DNA of 64,000 nt, taken from positions 2,158,501 to 2,222,500 of the forward strand of contig NZ_CP110128.1 of the NCBI RefSeq assembly GCF_028471945.1, written 5' to 3'. Shown here one piece after another: positions 28,273-37,087 of this stretch. Each line of letters starts with the position of its first letter. The stretch's first letter is position 1. The stretch comes from Pseudomonas sp. WJP1 (GTDB taxonomy: Bacteria; Pseudomonadota; Gammaproteobacteria; Pseudomonadales; Pseudomonadaceae). The notes under the pieces were generated by a model. The model made no database searches. It saw nothing but the letters and a program-made list of their open reading frames with translations, and had not been told where the DNA came from. A program made the position numbers and the translations under genes.

Positions 28273-29616
28273 TCAGGAATTGGTGCCGAGGATGACCGGC
28301 TGTACGGGCGTCGAGGCCAACACCGTGTTTTCCACCGTTTTCGGGCGGCTGTTCCAGAATGGCACCAGCATCAGGCTGGCCAGCAGTGCGGCGCCGGTGA
28401 ACACCAGGAACACGGTGATGGTGTCGAAGTAACCCGGCAGCAGGCCGCCGAGCACCGCACCTACCGAGCCGCAGCCATTGACGAAACCGGCAGCGGAGGC
28501 CGCGCCATCTTTGCTGCCGAAGTCGATCGCCGCCGAGCCGCTGAGCATTGAGTCCGGCCCGTAGAGCGACAGGCCCATCATGAACAGCAGGCCGACCACG
28601 ATGTAGAGGCTGCCGCTTTGCATGGCCGGAACGAACAGCGCAAGGCAAACGGTGAGAACCACCAGGCTCAGGACACAGACGGGAATGCGACGGGCGCCGA
28701 AGTACTTGTCCGAGGCGATACCGATGAGGATCGGACCGATCAGGCCAGCCAGCTCAAACGAGGTGGGGACGATGGCGGAGGCTACCTTGCCGATTTCGGG
28801 CATGCGTTCGTAGATGATCACCGGCCCCCACAGCAGGATGGCGTAGCGCGCCGGCTTGAGCATGAAGTAGGCGAGGCCCAGCACCAGTACGGTTCGATTT
28901 TTCATCACCGTGCGCAAGCCGGCCCACATGCTTTCGCGCGGCACCACGACATTGCTGACGGGTTCGATTTCGATCTCGACAGGCGGCAGGCCGACGTCTT
29001 CTGGCTTGTTGCGTTGCAGGAAGAAGAACAACACCGCCACCACCAGTACCACCACGGCACTGCTGATGAACGCGAGGCGCCAGTCGTGGTAGTGGTTGTA
29101 GGCCCACCACCCGGCAAACGGGGTGGCGACCAGGCCACCGAAGGCGTAGGAGGTGCTCCACAAACCCAGTACACGGCCACGTTCGCCCGTGCTGAAGAAA
29201 CTGCCGACGTTCTTGCACAGCCCCGACCAGCCGGTGGACTGGGCAAGGCCCTGGACCAGCATGCAGGAGGCGAAAATCGGCAGGGTGGCGTAGGTACCCA
29301 TGAGCAACGCGGCCAACGCCGAGATGACCAGCCCGCTCAAGACCACGACCCTGGGGCCGAAGCGATCGGAGAAGTTACCCCACAGGAACTGCCCCACGGC
29401 ATACGCCGTCAGGTAGAGGGCGTCGAGATTGGCCATCATGGCTTTTTCGAGCATGAAGTCCGGGTCTTCACCAATGCCCAGTTTCGCGACGGAAAACGCC
29501 TTGCGGGTGAAGTAGAAGGCGGCATACGCCACCCAGGTAATCAGGAAAACTTGCACGCGCCAACGCTGGAGCGATTTCCAGCCGGTTGCGAGAGGACTTG
29601 TAGCGTTCTTGTTCAT
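28273..29616 (-). CDS. OPA-family MFS transporter, probable phosphonate importer
   Basis: 447 residues from ATG 29616 (MNKNATSPLATGWKSLQRW); an upstream extension to 29748 lacks support. Twelve membrane segments and GlpT/UhpT-family features: YAAFYFTRKAFSVAK in helix 1 (Arg near substrate site) and QSTGWSGLCKNVGSFFS. The organophosphate:phosphate antiporter family and position between phnW and phnX indicate uptake of 2-aminoethylphosphonate or phosphonoacetaldehyde-type compounds, instead of the usual ABC importer. Substrate is inferred from context. The 269-nt gap upstream to phnW shows no gene. Confidence 0.85.
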   Translation of the reverse strand: MNKNATSPLATGWKSLQRWRVQVFLITWVAYAAFYFTRKAFSVAKLGIGEDPDFMLEKAMMANLDALYLTAYAVGQFLWGNFSDRFGPRVVVLSGLVISALAALLMGTYATLPIFASCMLVQGLAQSTGWSGLCKNVGSFFSTGERGRVLGLWSTSYAFGGLVATPFAGWWAYNHYHDWRLAFISSAVVVLVVAVLFFFLQRNKPEDVGLPPVEIEIEPVSNVVVPRESMWAGLRTVMKNRTVLVLGLAYFMLKPARYAILLWGPVIIYERMPEIGKVASAIVPTSFELAGLIGPILIGIASDKYFGARRIPVCVLSLVVLTVCLALFVPAMQSGSLYIVVGLLFMMGLSLYGPDSMLSGSAAIDFGSKDGAASAAGFVNGCGSVGAVLGGLLPGYFDTITVFLVFTGAALLASLMLVPFWNSRPKTVENTVLASTPVQPVILGTNS

Positions 29617-29885
29617 GGTGTTCTGATCCCGTATGTGGTGCCAGACAGCGCAAAGTAATGGGTTTTGTTTTTGTTTTCGGTACAGAAAGTCAGTCCACGC
29701 ACACGACATCGATGAGGCGGCCGTGAGGTGGCATCCAGCTTTAAGCATTAACTTGACGCGGTCGCTGACACTTGCCCGGCTGTGCCTGGCGCTCGGTCAG
29801 CGAGTCCATGTTGAAAAAAAGATCCCTGTCCAAAGGTGCTACCCATTGCACCTGTGCTCGAATGACAAAGACCTTTAAAGGACGA

Positions 29886-31052
29886 TCAGCCTGCCGGCAG
29901 ATGCATGTCGACGTTCATCGCCACAAGACTGTCGGCGATGGCGCGCAGCAATTGATGGACGATGTATTCGTCGATCTGGCCGATGCAGCCGATACGGAAA
30001 CTGTCGGCAACGGTGAGTTTGCCGGGGTAGATGATGAATTGGCGGGCCTTGAGTTCATCGTAGAAACGCTTGAACTCGAAGTTCGGATGTTCCGGGCTGA
30101 AGAACGTGGTGATGATCGGCGACAGCCAACGGTCCTCGAGCAACGTCTTGAAGCCAAGCTTGCGCATGCCCGCGACCAGCACATCGCGATTGCGCGTGTA
30201 GCGCGCCAGACGACCATGCACGCCACCTTCGGCAGAGTGTTGCTCCAGGGCTTTATGGAACGCCACGACACTGTGGGTCGGCGGGGTGAAGCGCCATTGG
30301 CCGGTGCGCTCCATGTACACCCACTGCTCGTAAAGGTCCAGGCTCAGTGAGTTGGCGCGGCCTTTGGCGGCCTCCAGCACGGAGCGGCGGATGATGACGA
30401 AACCGAACCCCGGGATACCCTCGATGCATTTGTTGGCAGAGGACACCACCACGTCGAACGCTATGTCATTGACCGTCAAAGGCACGGCGCCGAAGGAGCT
30501 CATGGCATCGATGATCAGGCTCTTGCCATGCGCCTTCACCACATCGGCGATTTCGCGCAGCGGGTTGAGAATGCCGGAGCTGGTTTCGCAATGGACGATG
30601 AAGACGTTGGTGACGTCCGGATTGTCCCTGAGCAGGGCGTCGACTTCCTCGGGCTGCGGTGGCAGGTAATCGCCTTTGTCCAGGGTGATGAAGGCGCGAC
30701 CGAGGTATTCCAGGGTCTTGGTGGCGCGTTGGCCGTAGGCGCCATTCATCAGCACCAGTGCCTTACCGTCACGCGGGATGGCCGTGGCCAGGGCCGCTTC
30801 CACCGAGTAGCTGCCGCTGCCTTGCAACGGCACGCAGGCGAAGCTGTCATCCGTTACGCCGGCCATGCCCAGCAGGTTCTGGCGAACCTCGGCGGTGACT
30901 TGATTGAAGGCAACGTCCCATGACCCCCAGTCGCGCAGCATGGCTTCCTTGGTGGCCCTGGAAGTGGTCAATGGCCCTGGGGTCAGCAGGTAGGGTTCAC
31001 CCAAGGCGGGGGTAGCCAGTGCCTGCGGGGTCGGAAATTCAGCTTTGGTCAT
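29886..31052 (-). CDS. phnW: 2-aminoethylphosphonate:pyruvate transaminase
   Basis: 388 residues from ATG 31052 ([12 protein letters not shown]). Class-V aminotransferase with the PLP Lys208 in [13 protein letters not shown] and Asp182 in [19 protein letters not shown] near residue 21 is the PhnW signature. It transfers the amino group of 2-aminoethylphosphonate to pyruvate, giving phosphonoacetaldehyde and alanine. First gene of the transcript; a pair of motifs shared with the ridA promoter lies 76-125 bp upstream. An N-terminal extension to 31142 has no ribosome-binding support. Confidence 0.96.
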   Translation of the reverse strand: MTKAEFPTPQALATPALGEPYLLTPGPLTTSRATKEAMLRDWGSWDVAFNQVTAEVRQNLLGMAGVTDDSFACVPLQGSGSYSVEAALATAIPRDGKALVLMNGAYGQRATKTLEYLGRAFITLDKGDYLPPQPEEVDALLRDNPDVTNVFIVHCETSSGILNPLREIADVVKAHGKSLIIDAMSSFGAVPLTVNDIAFDVVVSSANKCIEGIPGFGFVIIRRSVLEAAKGRANSLSLDLYEQWVYMERTGQWRFTPPTHSVVAFHKALEQHSAEGGVHGRLARYTRNRDVLVAGMRKLGFKTLLEDRWLSPIITTFFSPEHPNFEFKRFYDELKARQFIIYPGKLTVADSFRIGCIGQIDEYIVHQLLRAIADSLVAMNVDMHLPAG

Positions 31053-31127
31053 GATCTTCTCCGGCGGTGTTGTTTTTGTGGGGGAGTGATGCATGGAGTG
31101 ATCAAAACATCTGCGCAAAAATAACTG

Positions 31128-31176
31128 AAATCGATTTATCACATGTCACAAACAAGCTGAGCTTATAAGTTGAAAC
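31128..31176 (-). promoter_or_regulatory. Paired motifs upstream of phnW (candidate LysR site)
   Basis: Two motifs occur here and again upstream of ridA: AAATCGATTTATC (31128-31140) and ATAAGTTGAAAC (31165-31176), in the same order and orientation relative to the minus-strand genes. They are 24 bp apart here. Likely target of the LysR regulator at 33220. Confidence 0.6.
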
Positions 31177-31226
31177 GGGTCGCGTTGATTGATATCGGCG
31201 CGATTTGGACGGTTGAAACTCAGAAG

Positions 31227-31252
31227 CCCCGCCTGGCAAGCGCCAGGCGGGG
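31227..31252 (-). terminator. Hairpin terminator after the FAD oxidoreductase gene
   Basis: 11-bp perfect stem CCCCGCCTGGC/GCCAGGCGGGG with a 4-nt loop, 38 nt past the oxidoreductase stop, separating it from the phnW promoter. Confidence 0.65.
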
Positions 31253-31289
31253 TTGATCATCAAGCCAGTATCGAAGACTTGGCGTTTCG

Positions 31290-32681
31290 CTAAGCCTTGT
31301 CCGACTTGCCAGCCGCCGCGGCGAATTTCGCCAGGCGCACATCCAGTCGACGGGGGCGCAGGTTGTGGTCCTCGGCATGCTCCTTGCGCCGGATGGCGTT
31401 GCGCACCATCAGCGAACCCAGGTAGCGGATCGGTTCTGGCGGGAAGTGACCGAGGGGGCCTTGTACCAGTGGCGAGCGTGTCCAGGGGTTGTCCACCCCC
31501 AGCACCAACGACGAGAGGATTTGCCCGCCCATGTGACAGGGACCGACCCCGCTGCCGGAATAGCCGAAGCCATAAAACACGTTGCCGCTGGCGCCCATGC
31601 GGCCGAAGAACGGCAGCCCGGTGACGGAGCGATCTGACGGGCCGTTCCAGGTGGCGGCAATGCCGACATCGGCAAAGTCCGGAAAGAACTCGCTCAGGGT
31701 ATTGCGCAACAACCCTTTGTACGGCGAAGGCTGGTCAAACACCGGCAGGATGCGCCCGCCATACGCGAAGGTATTGCCGCCTTTGCCGAGCATGATCCGG
31801 CCGTCCGGGGTGTTGTGGTAGTAGTGCACGAAGATGCGCGAATCGAGCACGGTGACCCCGCTGGTCAGGCCGATTTTTTCGAGCAGGTCGGGACGTGGCT
31901 CGGTGATGATCATGTCGCTGGAGACAATCGCCACCGAGCGCGAAAACTCCGGGAAAGCACGGGCCATCCAGGCGTTGATGGCCAGGACCACGCGCTTTGC
32001 GACGACGCGCCCGCCCGGCGTCTTGACGGTAGCCGGCGTCCCGTGTTCGAGGCCGGTCATCGGCGAACCTTCGTGGATTCGCACACCCAGTTCGAGCGCC
32101 ACCCGGCGCAGGCCGCGCACCAGCTTGCCCGGTTGCACACTGGCCGCCGCTGGGGAGAACCAGCCTTCAACGTGCCGGGTTGAACCCGACATCCGTTGCA
32201 CCTCAGGGAGCGCGTGTTTGCTGAAGGAGTTGATGCCATGGCGCTCCAGCGCCGCGATCACCCCGTCCGTCGAGCCGACCTGGGCGCGGTTGGTCGCGGT
32301 GTAGAGCGTGCCATCGAGACGGTAATCGGCGTCCACCGCGTATTTTTTGCAAAAGTCGCCGATGGCGTAAATGCTCTGTTCCGACTCCTTGACCAGGCGC
32401 ACTGCCTCCTCGACGCCGAACAAGCGCTCCAGGGTGAAGAACTTGGCCGACCAGGACAGCGCACAGCCGCCATTGCGCCCACTGGCACCGGCGCCGCAGA
32501 TATCTGCTTCGACGATGACAACGTCCAGCTCGGGGTTCTGTTCCTTGAGCATGATGGCGGTCCACAAACCGGTGTAGCCGCCGCCGACGATGCAGACGTC
32601 GGCGTGGGTGTCCTGGCGCAATGGCGGGCAGGGCGTGTCGGATTGGCTTTTCAGGGCCTGGTCGAGCCAGTAGGGGCGCAT
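31290..32681 (-). CDS. FAD-dependent aminophosphonate oxidoreductase (DAO family)
   Basis: 463 residues. N-terminal FAD-binding GxGxxG-type motif VCIVGGGYTGLWTAIMLKEQNP (about residues 30-50), then ADICGAGASGRNGGC typical of DadA/PuuB-like oxidases, and a C-terminal FYGFGYSGSGVGPCHMGGQIL. A branch of this family is known to travel with 2-aminoethylphosphonate genes (putative aminophosphonate oxidoreductase), and related enzymes act on N-methylated aminoethylphosphonate. It would release an imine or aldehyde, in line with the RidA gene 52 nt upstream. The exact substrate is not determinable here. Confidence 0.82.
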   Translation of the reverse strand: MRPYWLDQALKSQSDTPCPPLRQDTHADVCIVGGGYTGLWTAIMLKEQNPELDVVIVEADICGAGASGRNGGCALSWSAKFFTLERLFGVEEAVRLVKESEQSIYAIGDFCKKYAVDADYRLDGTLYTATNRAQVGSTDGVIAALERHGINSFSKHALPEVQRMSGSTRHVEGWFSPAAASVQPGKLVRGLRRVALELGVRIHEGSPMTGLEHGTPATVKTPGGRVVAKRVVLAINAWMARAFPEFSRSVAIVSSDMIITEPRPDLLEKIGLTSGVTVLDSRIFVHYYHNTPDGRIMLGKGGNTFAYGGRILPVFDQPSPYKGLLRNTLSEFFPDFADVGIAATWNGPSDRSVTGLPFFGRMGASGNVFYGFGYSGSGVGPCHMGGQILSSLVLGVDNPWTRSPLVQGPLGHFPPEPIRYLGSLMVRNAIRRKEHAEDHNLRPRRLDVRLAKFAAAAGKSDKA

Positions 32682-32733
32682 GGGGTGTCTCCGTCAGGGG
32701 ATCGGGGGTAGGGCGGGGGGATTGAGGAAGCGA

Positions 32734-33084
32734 TCAGCCGCACGCGGCGACCACGATCATTTCCACGCGCCAACCGGGGTCGATCAGGTTGGCCAGGGTA
32801 CAAGCGCGTGCGGGGGCATGGCCTTCGGGGAAAAATTCGTCCCAGACCCTGTTCAGCCCTTCGTAGTCCTCGCGATGGGCCAGCAGGATGCGCACCGACA
32901 GCACCCGGCTGCGGTGGCTGCCGGCACTGAGCAACAGCTGCTCGATGGCGCAAAGAACCTCGTGGGTCTGTGCCTCGATACCGCCACTGAGGTCCGAGGC
33001 AACCTGGCCCCCGATGTAGAGGACGTTGTCATGCCGGACCATGTCCGAACGGCGTTTTACCGTGGCGAAACGTTCGATTTCCAT
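32734..33084 (-). CDS. RidA-family enamine/imine deaminase
   Basis: 116 residues, YjgF/RidA fold. VLYIGGQVASDLSGGIEAQTHEVLCAIEQLL and the C-terminal PARACTLANLIDPGWRVEMIVVAA segment carry the conserved Arg (ARACT) and Glu (VEM) used by RidA proteins to hydrolyse reactive enamines/imines. It is the first gene of a two-gene unit with the FAD oxidoreductase, whose product is probably an imine. It belongs to one of the divergent Rid subgroups rather than housekeeping RidA. Confidence 0.88.
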   Translation of the reverse strand: MEIERFATVKRRSDMVRHDNVLYIGGQVASDLSGGIEAQTHEVLCAIEQLLLSAGSHRSRVLSVRILLAHREDYEGLNRVWDEFFPEGHAPARACTLANLIDPGWRVEMIVVAACG

Positions 33085-33168
33085 TAGGCATTCCTGATTG
33101 ATCAGCGCTGCGGGTCAGCGGCTAAAGCATTTGCGAAATCCATCCTTGCAGTTCATTGTTCATAAATA

Positions 33169-33203
33169 AAATCGATTTATCGTATGCGTGAATAAGTTGA
33201 AAC
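33169..33203 (-). promoter_or_regulatory. Paired motifs upstream of ridA and the divergent LysR gene
   Basis: AAATCGATTTATC (33169-33181) and ATAAGTTGAAAC (33192-33203), identical to the pair upstream of phnW, here 10 bp apart. The region lies 85-120 bp upstream of ridA and 16 bp before the divergent LysR start, placing it well for coupled activation and autoregulation. Confidence 0.6.
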
Positions 33204-33219
33204 TATAGGAAGGCCACCC

Positions 33220-34095
33220 ATGACCATCTCCCATACCCAGCTCAAGGCTTTCCACGCCGTGGCCACCCATGGCAGTTTCACCCGCGCGGCCGAGCAGCTG
33301 TGCCTGTCGCAGCCGGCGGTGTCCGACCAGGTGCGCAAGCTCGAGGATTACTACGGTGTGATGGTGTTCTACCGTGACAAACGCCTGGTGCGCCTGACGG
33401 AAGTGGGCGAGCGCTTGTTCGGCCTGACCCAGCGCCTGTTCGATATCAGTGTCGATGCCCACGACATGCTGATGGACTACCGCACCCTGTCGACGGGTAC
33501 CCTCAACCTGGCCGTGGACGCGCCGGTGCATGTACTGCCCTATGTCGCGCGCTTCTGTGCGCGATACCCGGGGGTGGATGTGAAAGTTGAAACGGCCAAT
33601 ACCGATGAGGTGCTGCAGCGGTTGTTCGGCCACCAGGCCGACATCGCCCTGCTGGGGCGCAATATCGAAGATGAGCGGCTGCTCAAGCTGCCGTTGCGCA
33701 GTGATCCGATGCTCGCCTTCGTCGCCCACGACCATCCCTGGGCACAACGAACATCCATCTGTCTCGCCGACCTGGACAACACGCCCCTGGTGTTGCGCGA
33801 GCAGGGCTCTGTGACGCGGCTATCCCTGGAAGAGGCGATGGCGGCGGCGGGCTTGCGCATTCGCAAGGCCATCGAGGTGGAAGGGCGTGAAGCGGCGCGC
33901 GAGGCCGTGGCCATCGGCATGGGTGTGGGCGTCGTCTCGGCGGCCGAGCTCGGTTCGGATTCGCGCATTCGCGGATTGCCGATCGTCGATTGCCAGCATC
34001 GCTTCACCGAGACCCTGGTTTGCCTTCGGGCACAGAGTTCCCGGCGCATCCTGACGACCTTCTTTGACATTGTCAGGGAGGTGGCAGGGGAGTGA
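33220..34095 (+). CDS. LysR-type regulator of aminoethylphosphonate catabolism
   Basis: 291 residues. HTH: GSFTRAAEQLCLSQPAVSDQVRKLEDYYGVMVFYR. The inducer domain follows (LSTGTLNLAVDAPVHVLPYVARFCARYPGVDVKV). The sequence and position match the LysR family associated with aminoethylphosphonate catabolism genes. It is divergent from ridA and likely activates ridA-oxidoreductase and phnW-transporter-phnX through the shared motif pair; the inducer is probably the phosphonate or its aldehyde. Confidence 0.85.
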   Translation: MTISHTQLKAFHAVATHGSFTRAAEQLCLSQPAVSDQVRKLEDYYGVMVFYRDKRLVRLTEVGERLFGLTQRLFDISVDAHDMLMDYRTLSTGTLNLAVDAPVHVLPYVARFCARYPGVDVKVETANTDEVLQRLFGHQADIALLGRNIEDERLLKLPLRSDPMLAFVAHDHPWAQRTSICLADLDNTPLVLREQGSVTRLSLEEAMAAAGLRIRKAIEVEGREAAREAVAIGMGVGVVSAAELGSDSRIRGLPIVDCQHRFTETLVCLRAQSSRRILTTFFDIVREVAGE

Positions 34096-34160
34096 TGTTC
34101 ATGAGTACTTGAACTCTTCAGTGGACGCGTTCCAGCACTGACCGCACCTGGGGTATTAGC

Positions 34161-34187
34161 TGTACAAAATAATAATTTGGTATAGCT
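34161..34187 (+). promoter_or_regulatory. TGTACA-type promoter region of the chalcone-isomerase-like gene
   Basis: TGTACAA at 34161-34167 and GGTATAGCT at 34179-34187 precede the gene at 34231. The same word pair appears in the promoter of the convergent fatty-acid operon near 40.36 kb, suggesting common control by a MerR/LitR-type regulator. Confidence 0.5.
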
Positions 34188-34230
34188 TTTAGAGGCGTCC
34201 CTTGAGTCTTGTCGAGGCCTTTGCACCTTT

Positions 34231-34776
34231 ATGAAGACAGACCGCTTTATCCGCCACGTTGTCTGTCTTGTTCTGATGCTCCAGAGTCCAGGACTCTTTG
34301 CTGATTGGCGCGAGGCCCTGCCCGATGCGCGTCGGATGGGGGGCGGGGAGATGCGCGTATTCGGTTTCTCCATCTATAGCGCGCAACTGTGGAGCCCGCG
34401 CCTGCTTGCCGGTAATCCGCCAGGCGCGGATGTGCCTTTTGCGCTGGAGCTGACCTACCGTCGCTCGATCAGTCGCGAGGATCTGGTCGAGGCCAGCATC
34501 AAGGAAATGCGGCGCCTGTCGCCCACCCCGCCGAATTCGCAATTGATGGCCCGTTGGGAGCGGGAGATGCACAAGGCGTTTGTCGATGTGCGCGCCGGTG
34601 ACCGCATCACAGGCGTCTATTTGCCCGGAGAGGGCGCACGTTTTTACGTCGCAGAGACTCTGCAGCATGTGGTGAGGGACAGTGCGTTCGCCGAAGCCTT
34701 TTTCGCCATCTGGCTTGACCCCCGAACCCGCGACCCGCAGCTACGCGCCCAATTGCTGGGCGCCCCGAACCCCTGA
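34231..34776 (+). CDS. Exported chalcone-isomerase-like protein
   Basis: 181 residues with a signal peptide (CLVLMLQSPGLFA, about residues 12-24). The core MRVFGFSIYSAQLWSPR and FALELTYRRSISREDLVEASIKEMRRL matches the bacterial chalcone-isomerase-like domain, a fatty-acid-binding fold in related proteins. It is probably periplasmic. It precedes a DUF3833 lipoprotein gene by 19 nt; both converge on the unusual-fatty-acid operon. Enzymatic activity is not established for this family. Confidence 0.8.
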   Translation: MKTDRFIRHVVCLVLMLQSPGLFADWREALPDARRMGGGEMRVFGFSIYSAQLWSPRLLAGNPPGADVPFALELTYRRSISREDLVEASIKEMRRLSPTPPNSQLMARWEREMHKAFVDVRAGDRITGVYLPGEGARFYVAETLQHVVRDSAFAEAFFAIWLDPRTRDPQLRAQLLGAPNP

Positions 34777-34795
34777 AACCGTTGAGGAAATGCCC

Positions 34796-35320
34796 ATGCT
34801 GAGGATATGGCTACTGTTGCTGTGCATCGGCCTTGCAAGTTGCAGTCGGGTGGATGTGCAGACCTACAGCCAGGAATCGCCCAAGCTTGATTTGCGCGAA
34901 TTTTTCGAGGGGCGGGTTGAAGCCTGGGGTATGTTTCAAAAGCGCTCTGGCGAGGTCACCAAACGCTTCCACGTAGAGGTCATTGGCCACTCCGAAGGTA
35001 ACCGGCTGATCCTCGACGAGTCATTTACGTACAGCGACGGTACTCGGCAAAAACGGGTGTGGACGTTAACCCCGGCCGGACCTGGCCAATGGCGTGGAAC
35101 CGCTGGCGACGTGGTGGGCGAGGCGCGTGGTGAGGTGGCAGGTAATACATTGCGCTGGCGCTATGTGCTGAGGTTGCCGGTGGATGGCAAGGAGTATGAG
35201 GTTCATCTGGACGACTGGATGTACTTGATGGACAAGAACACCCTGATCAATCGCTCGTTCATGACCAAGTTCAACGTGGAGGTTGGCCAGATCACCTTGT
35301 TCTTTCGCAAGCAGCCGTGA
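34796..35320 (+). CDS. DUF3833 lipoprotein
   Basis: 174 residues from ATG 34796, chosen because the GAGG ribosome-binding sequence is 8 nt upstream; the ATG at 34790 is only 2-3 nt from it. Lipobox GLASC at residues 12-16. The mature region YSQESPKLDLREFFEGRVEAWGMFQKRSGEVTKRFHVEV is typical of DUF3833. Its function is unknown, but the family commonly sits with CFA-type methyltransferase and DUF2878 genes, as here. It ends 1 nt before the convergent DUF2878 stop. Confidence 0.85.
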   Translation: MLRIWLLLLCIGLASCSRVDVQTYSQESPKLDLREFFEGRVEAWGMFQKRSGEVTKRFHVEVIGHSEGNRLILDESFTYSDGTRQKRVWTLTPAGPGQWRGTAGDVVGEARGEVAGNTLRWRYVLRLPVDGKEYEVHLDDWMYLMDKNTLINRSFMTKFNVEVGQITLFFRKQP

Positions 35321-35321
35321 G

Positions 35322-35825
35322 TCAACGAGCAGGCTGTCTGGCCATCCAGTGCAATGCCGGCATCAACATCGCCCAAATCAATGCGAGTATCAGAACGCTG
35401 GGCCAGACACCCAGCGGCAGGCCTACGTCTGCCAGACTGGCCCCGCCCCAGTAAGAGAGAGGCCCGCCAGCAGCCCCCAGTAGGCTACCCAGCCACCAGG
35501 GACGCCTTGTCCAGCTCAGGCTGTGACGCAACGTGCTGGCGAACAGTGGCCAGAGTATTGCCAACCAGAGCGGCAGAACGAGCGTGGCACCGGGAAACTG
35601 CAATACCCCGAAGTGCAATAGCGCACTGTCCAGAACCCAGCCGCAGGCGGACACCTTGAACAGACAACGCCACTCCTCAGGGGTGTTGGAAATCCACAGC
35701 AGGTGTATGGCCAGGCAGGTCATTGCAATCAGCAACAGCCACGGCCGTTGCGCCCCCAGCACGCAGGCGAACCAGCCGATCTGGAACAGTCCTGCGTTGA
35801 GCAACAACCGGCCTCGCACGCTCAC
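35322..35825 (-). CDS. DUF2878 membrane protein
   Basis: 167 residues from GTG 35825, which overlaps the TGA of the upstream methyltransferase gene (GTGA), a translational-coupling arrangement. About five hydrophobic segments (LLLNAGLFQIGWFACVLGA, LLLIAMTCLAIHLLWI and others) fit DUF2878 inner-membrane proteins. Last gene of the six-gene operon 40286-35322. Function unknown. The longer reading frame to 36242 is out of frame with the methyltransferase and is rejected. Confidence 0.8.
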   Translation of the reverse strand: MSVRGRLLLNAGLFQIGWFACVLGAQRPWLLLIAMTCLAIHLLWISNTPEEWRCLFKVSACGWVLDSALLHFGVLQFPGATLVLPLWLAILWPLFASTLRHSLSWTRRPWWLGSLLGAAGGPLSYWGGASLADVGLPLGVWPSVLILALIWAMLMPALHWMARQPAR

Positions 35826-37087
35826 GCCTCCAGGCCGAACGGCTGCGGCCGTGCCCCGGGTTTGGCGAGTAGAAGGTGCGCGGTGCCGATGCTTCGTTCC
35901 AGAAAGCCGCCCTCGCAGTAGCACAGGTAAAATTCCCACAGGCGGAAAAACGCCTGGTCGTAGCCTAACGCTTCCAGGTTGTGCCGGCTGCGCCTCAGGT
36001 TGTCGTGCCACAGGCGAAGCGTGCGTGCGTAATGCAGGCCGAAATCTTCCATGTGATGAAGGTTCAGGTCGGTGTCGCGACTGATGGTGTGCAGCAGGGC
36101 GCTCACCGAAGGCAAGGCGCCACCCGGGAAGATGTAGCGCTGGATGAAGTCGACGGTTTTTTTCGCCTGCTCGTAGCGTTGGTCCCGAATGGTGATGACC
36201 TGCAAAAGCATGAGCCCGTGGTCCTTGAGCAGGTGGGCGCACTGTTTGAAGTAAGTGGGCAGGAAGCGGTGGCCGACGGCCTCGACCATCTCGATCGACA
36301 CCAGCTTGTCGTATTTGCCCGTCAGGTCACGATAGTCCTGCAACAGCAGGGTGATGCGATCTTCCAGGGACTGCTCTTCGATCAGGCGCCGGGTGTAGGC
36401 GAACTGCTCACGCGACAGCGTGGTGGTCGTGACCTTGCAGCCGTAGCGGGTGGCCGCATAAATGGCCATGGCGCCCCAGCCCGTGCCGATCTCCAGCAGG
36501 TGGTCACCGGGTTTGAGATCGAGCTTTTGGCAGATGCGCTCCAGCTTGTACATCTGGGCTTGTTCGAGGCTATCGCTGTTAGAGCGGAACATGGCTGCCG
36601 AGTACATCATGCTGGGGTCCAGCAGGTGTTCAAACAGCGTGTTGCCCAGGTCGTAATGCGCGCGAATGTTGCGTTGCGAGCCTTGGCGGGTGTTGCGGTT
36701 GAGCCAGTGCAGTGCTTTTACCAGTGGACGGCGTAAACGTGCCAGGCCGCGCTCCATTCCATCCAGCACCTCGAGGTTGGCAACGAATACCCGGACCACG
36801 GCCGTCAGGTCGGGGCTGCTCCAGTACCCATGGATATAGGCCTCGCCAGCGCCAATTGAGCCATTCACCGCCACCATGGGCCAGAGCGCTGCATTGTGCA
36901 CTTCGATTTCGCCATGGGGTGCCGCGCCAGGCTGGCCGAAGCTCAGTGGCTCCCCGTCGACGATGATGACCAGATGCCCGTGGCGCAGGTGCGCGAGTTG
37001 ACGCAAGACGCCTTTCTTAAGCATACGGGCGCTTATCCCGTTGGCCGCAGCGCCACACGTTATCGGGGTCAGGCTAGGATTCGTCAT
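35822..37087 (-). CDS. Cyclopropane-fatty-acyl-phospholipid synthase-family methyltransferase
   Basis: 421 residues from ATG 37087 (MTNPSLTPITCG), overlapping the upstream gene by 14 nt. SAM-binding motif LEIGTGWGAMAIYAATRYG, then EAVGHRFLPTYFKQCAHLLKDHG and FIFPGG-type IFPGGALPS typical of CFA synthases. It methylates unsaturated acyl chains of phospholipids. In the operon it is accompanied by a flavoprotein and DUF1365, as in the furan/methyl fatty-acid (Ufa) systems of Rhodobacter, so its product may be a methylated rather than cyclopropane fatty acid. Confidence 0.88.
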   Translation of the reverse strand: MTNPSLTPITCGAAANGISARMLKKGVLRQLAHLRHGHLVIIVDGEPLSFGQPGAAPHGEIEVHNAALWPMVAVNGSIGAGEAYIHGYWSSPDLTAVVRVFVANLEVLDGMERGLARLRRPLVKALHWLNRNTRQGSQRNIRAHYDLGNTLFEHLLDPSMMYSAAMFRSNSDSLEQAQMYKLERICQKLDLKPGDHLLEIGTGWGAMAIYAATRYGCKVTTTTLSREQFAYTRRLIEEQSLEDRITLLLQDYRDLTGKYDKLVSIEMVEAVGHRFLPTYFKQCAHLLKDHGLMLLQVITIRDQRYEQAKKTVDFIQRYIFPGGALPSVSALLHTISRDTDLNLHHMEDFGLHYARTLRLWHDNLRRSRHNLEALGYDQAFFRLWEFYLCYCEGGFLERSIGTAHLLLAKPGARPQPFGLEA

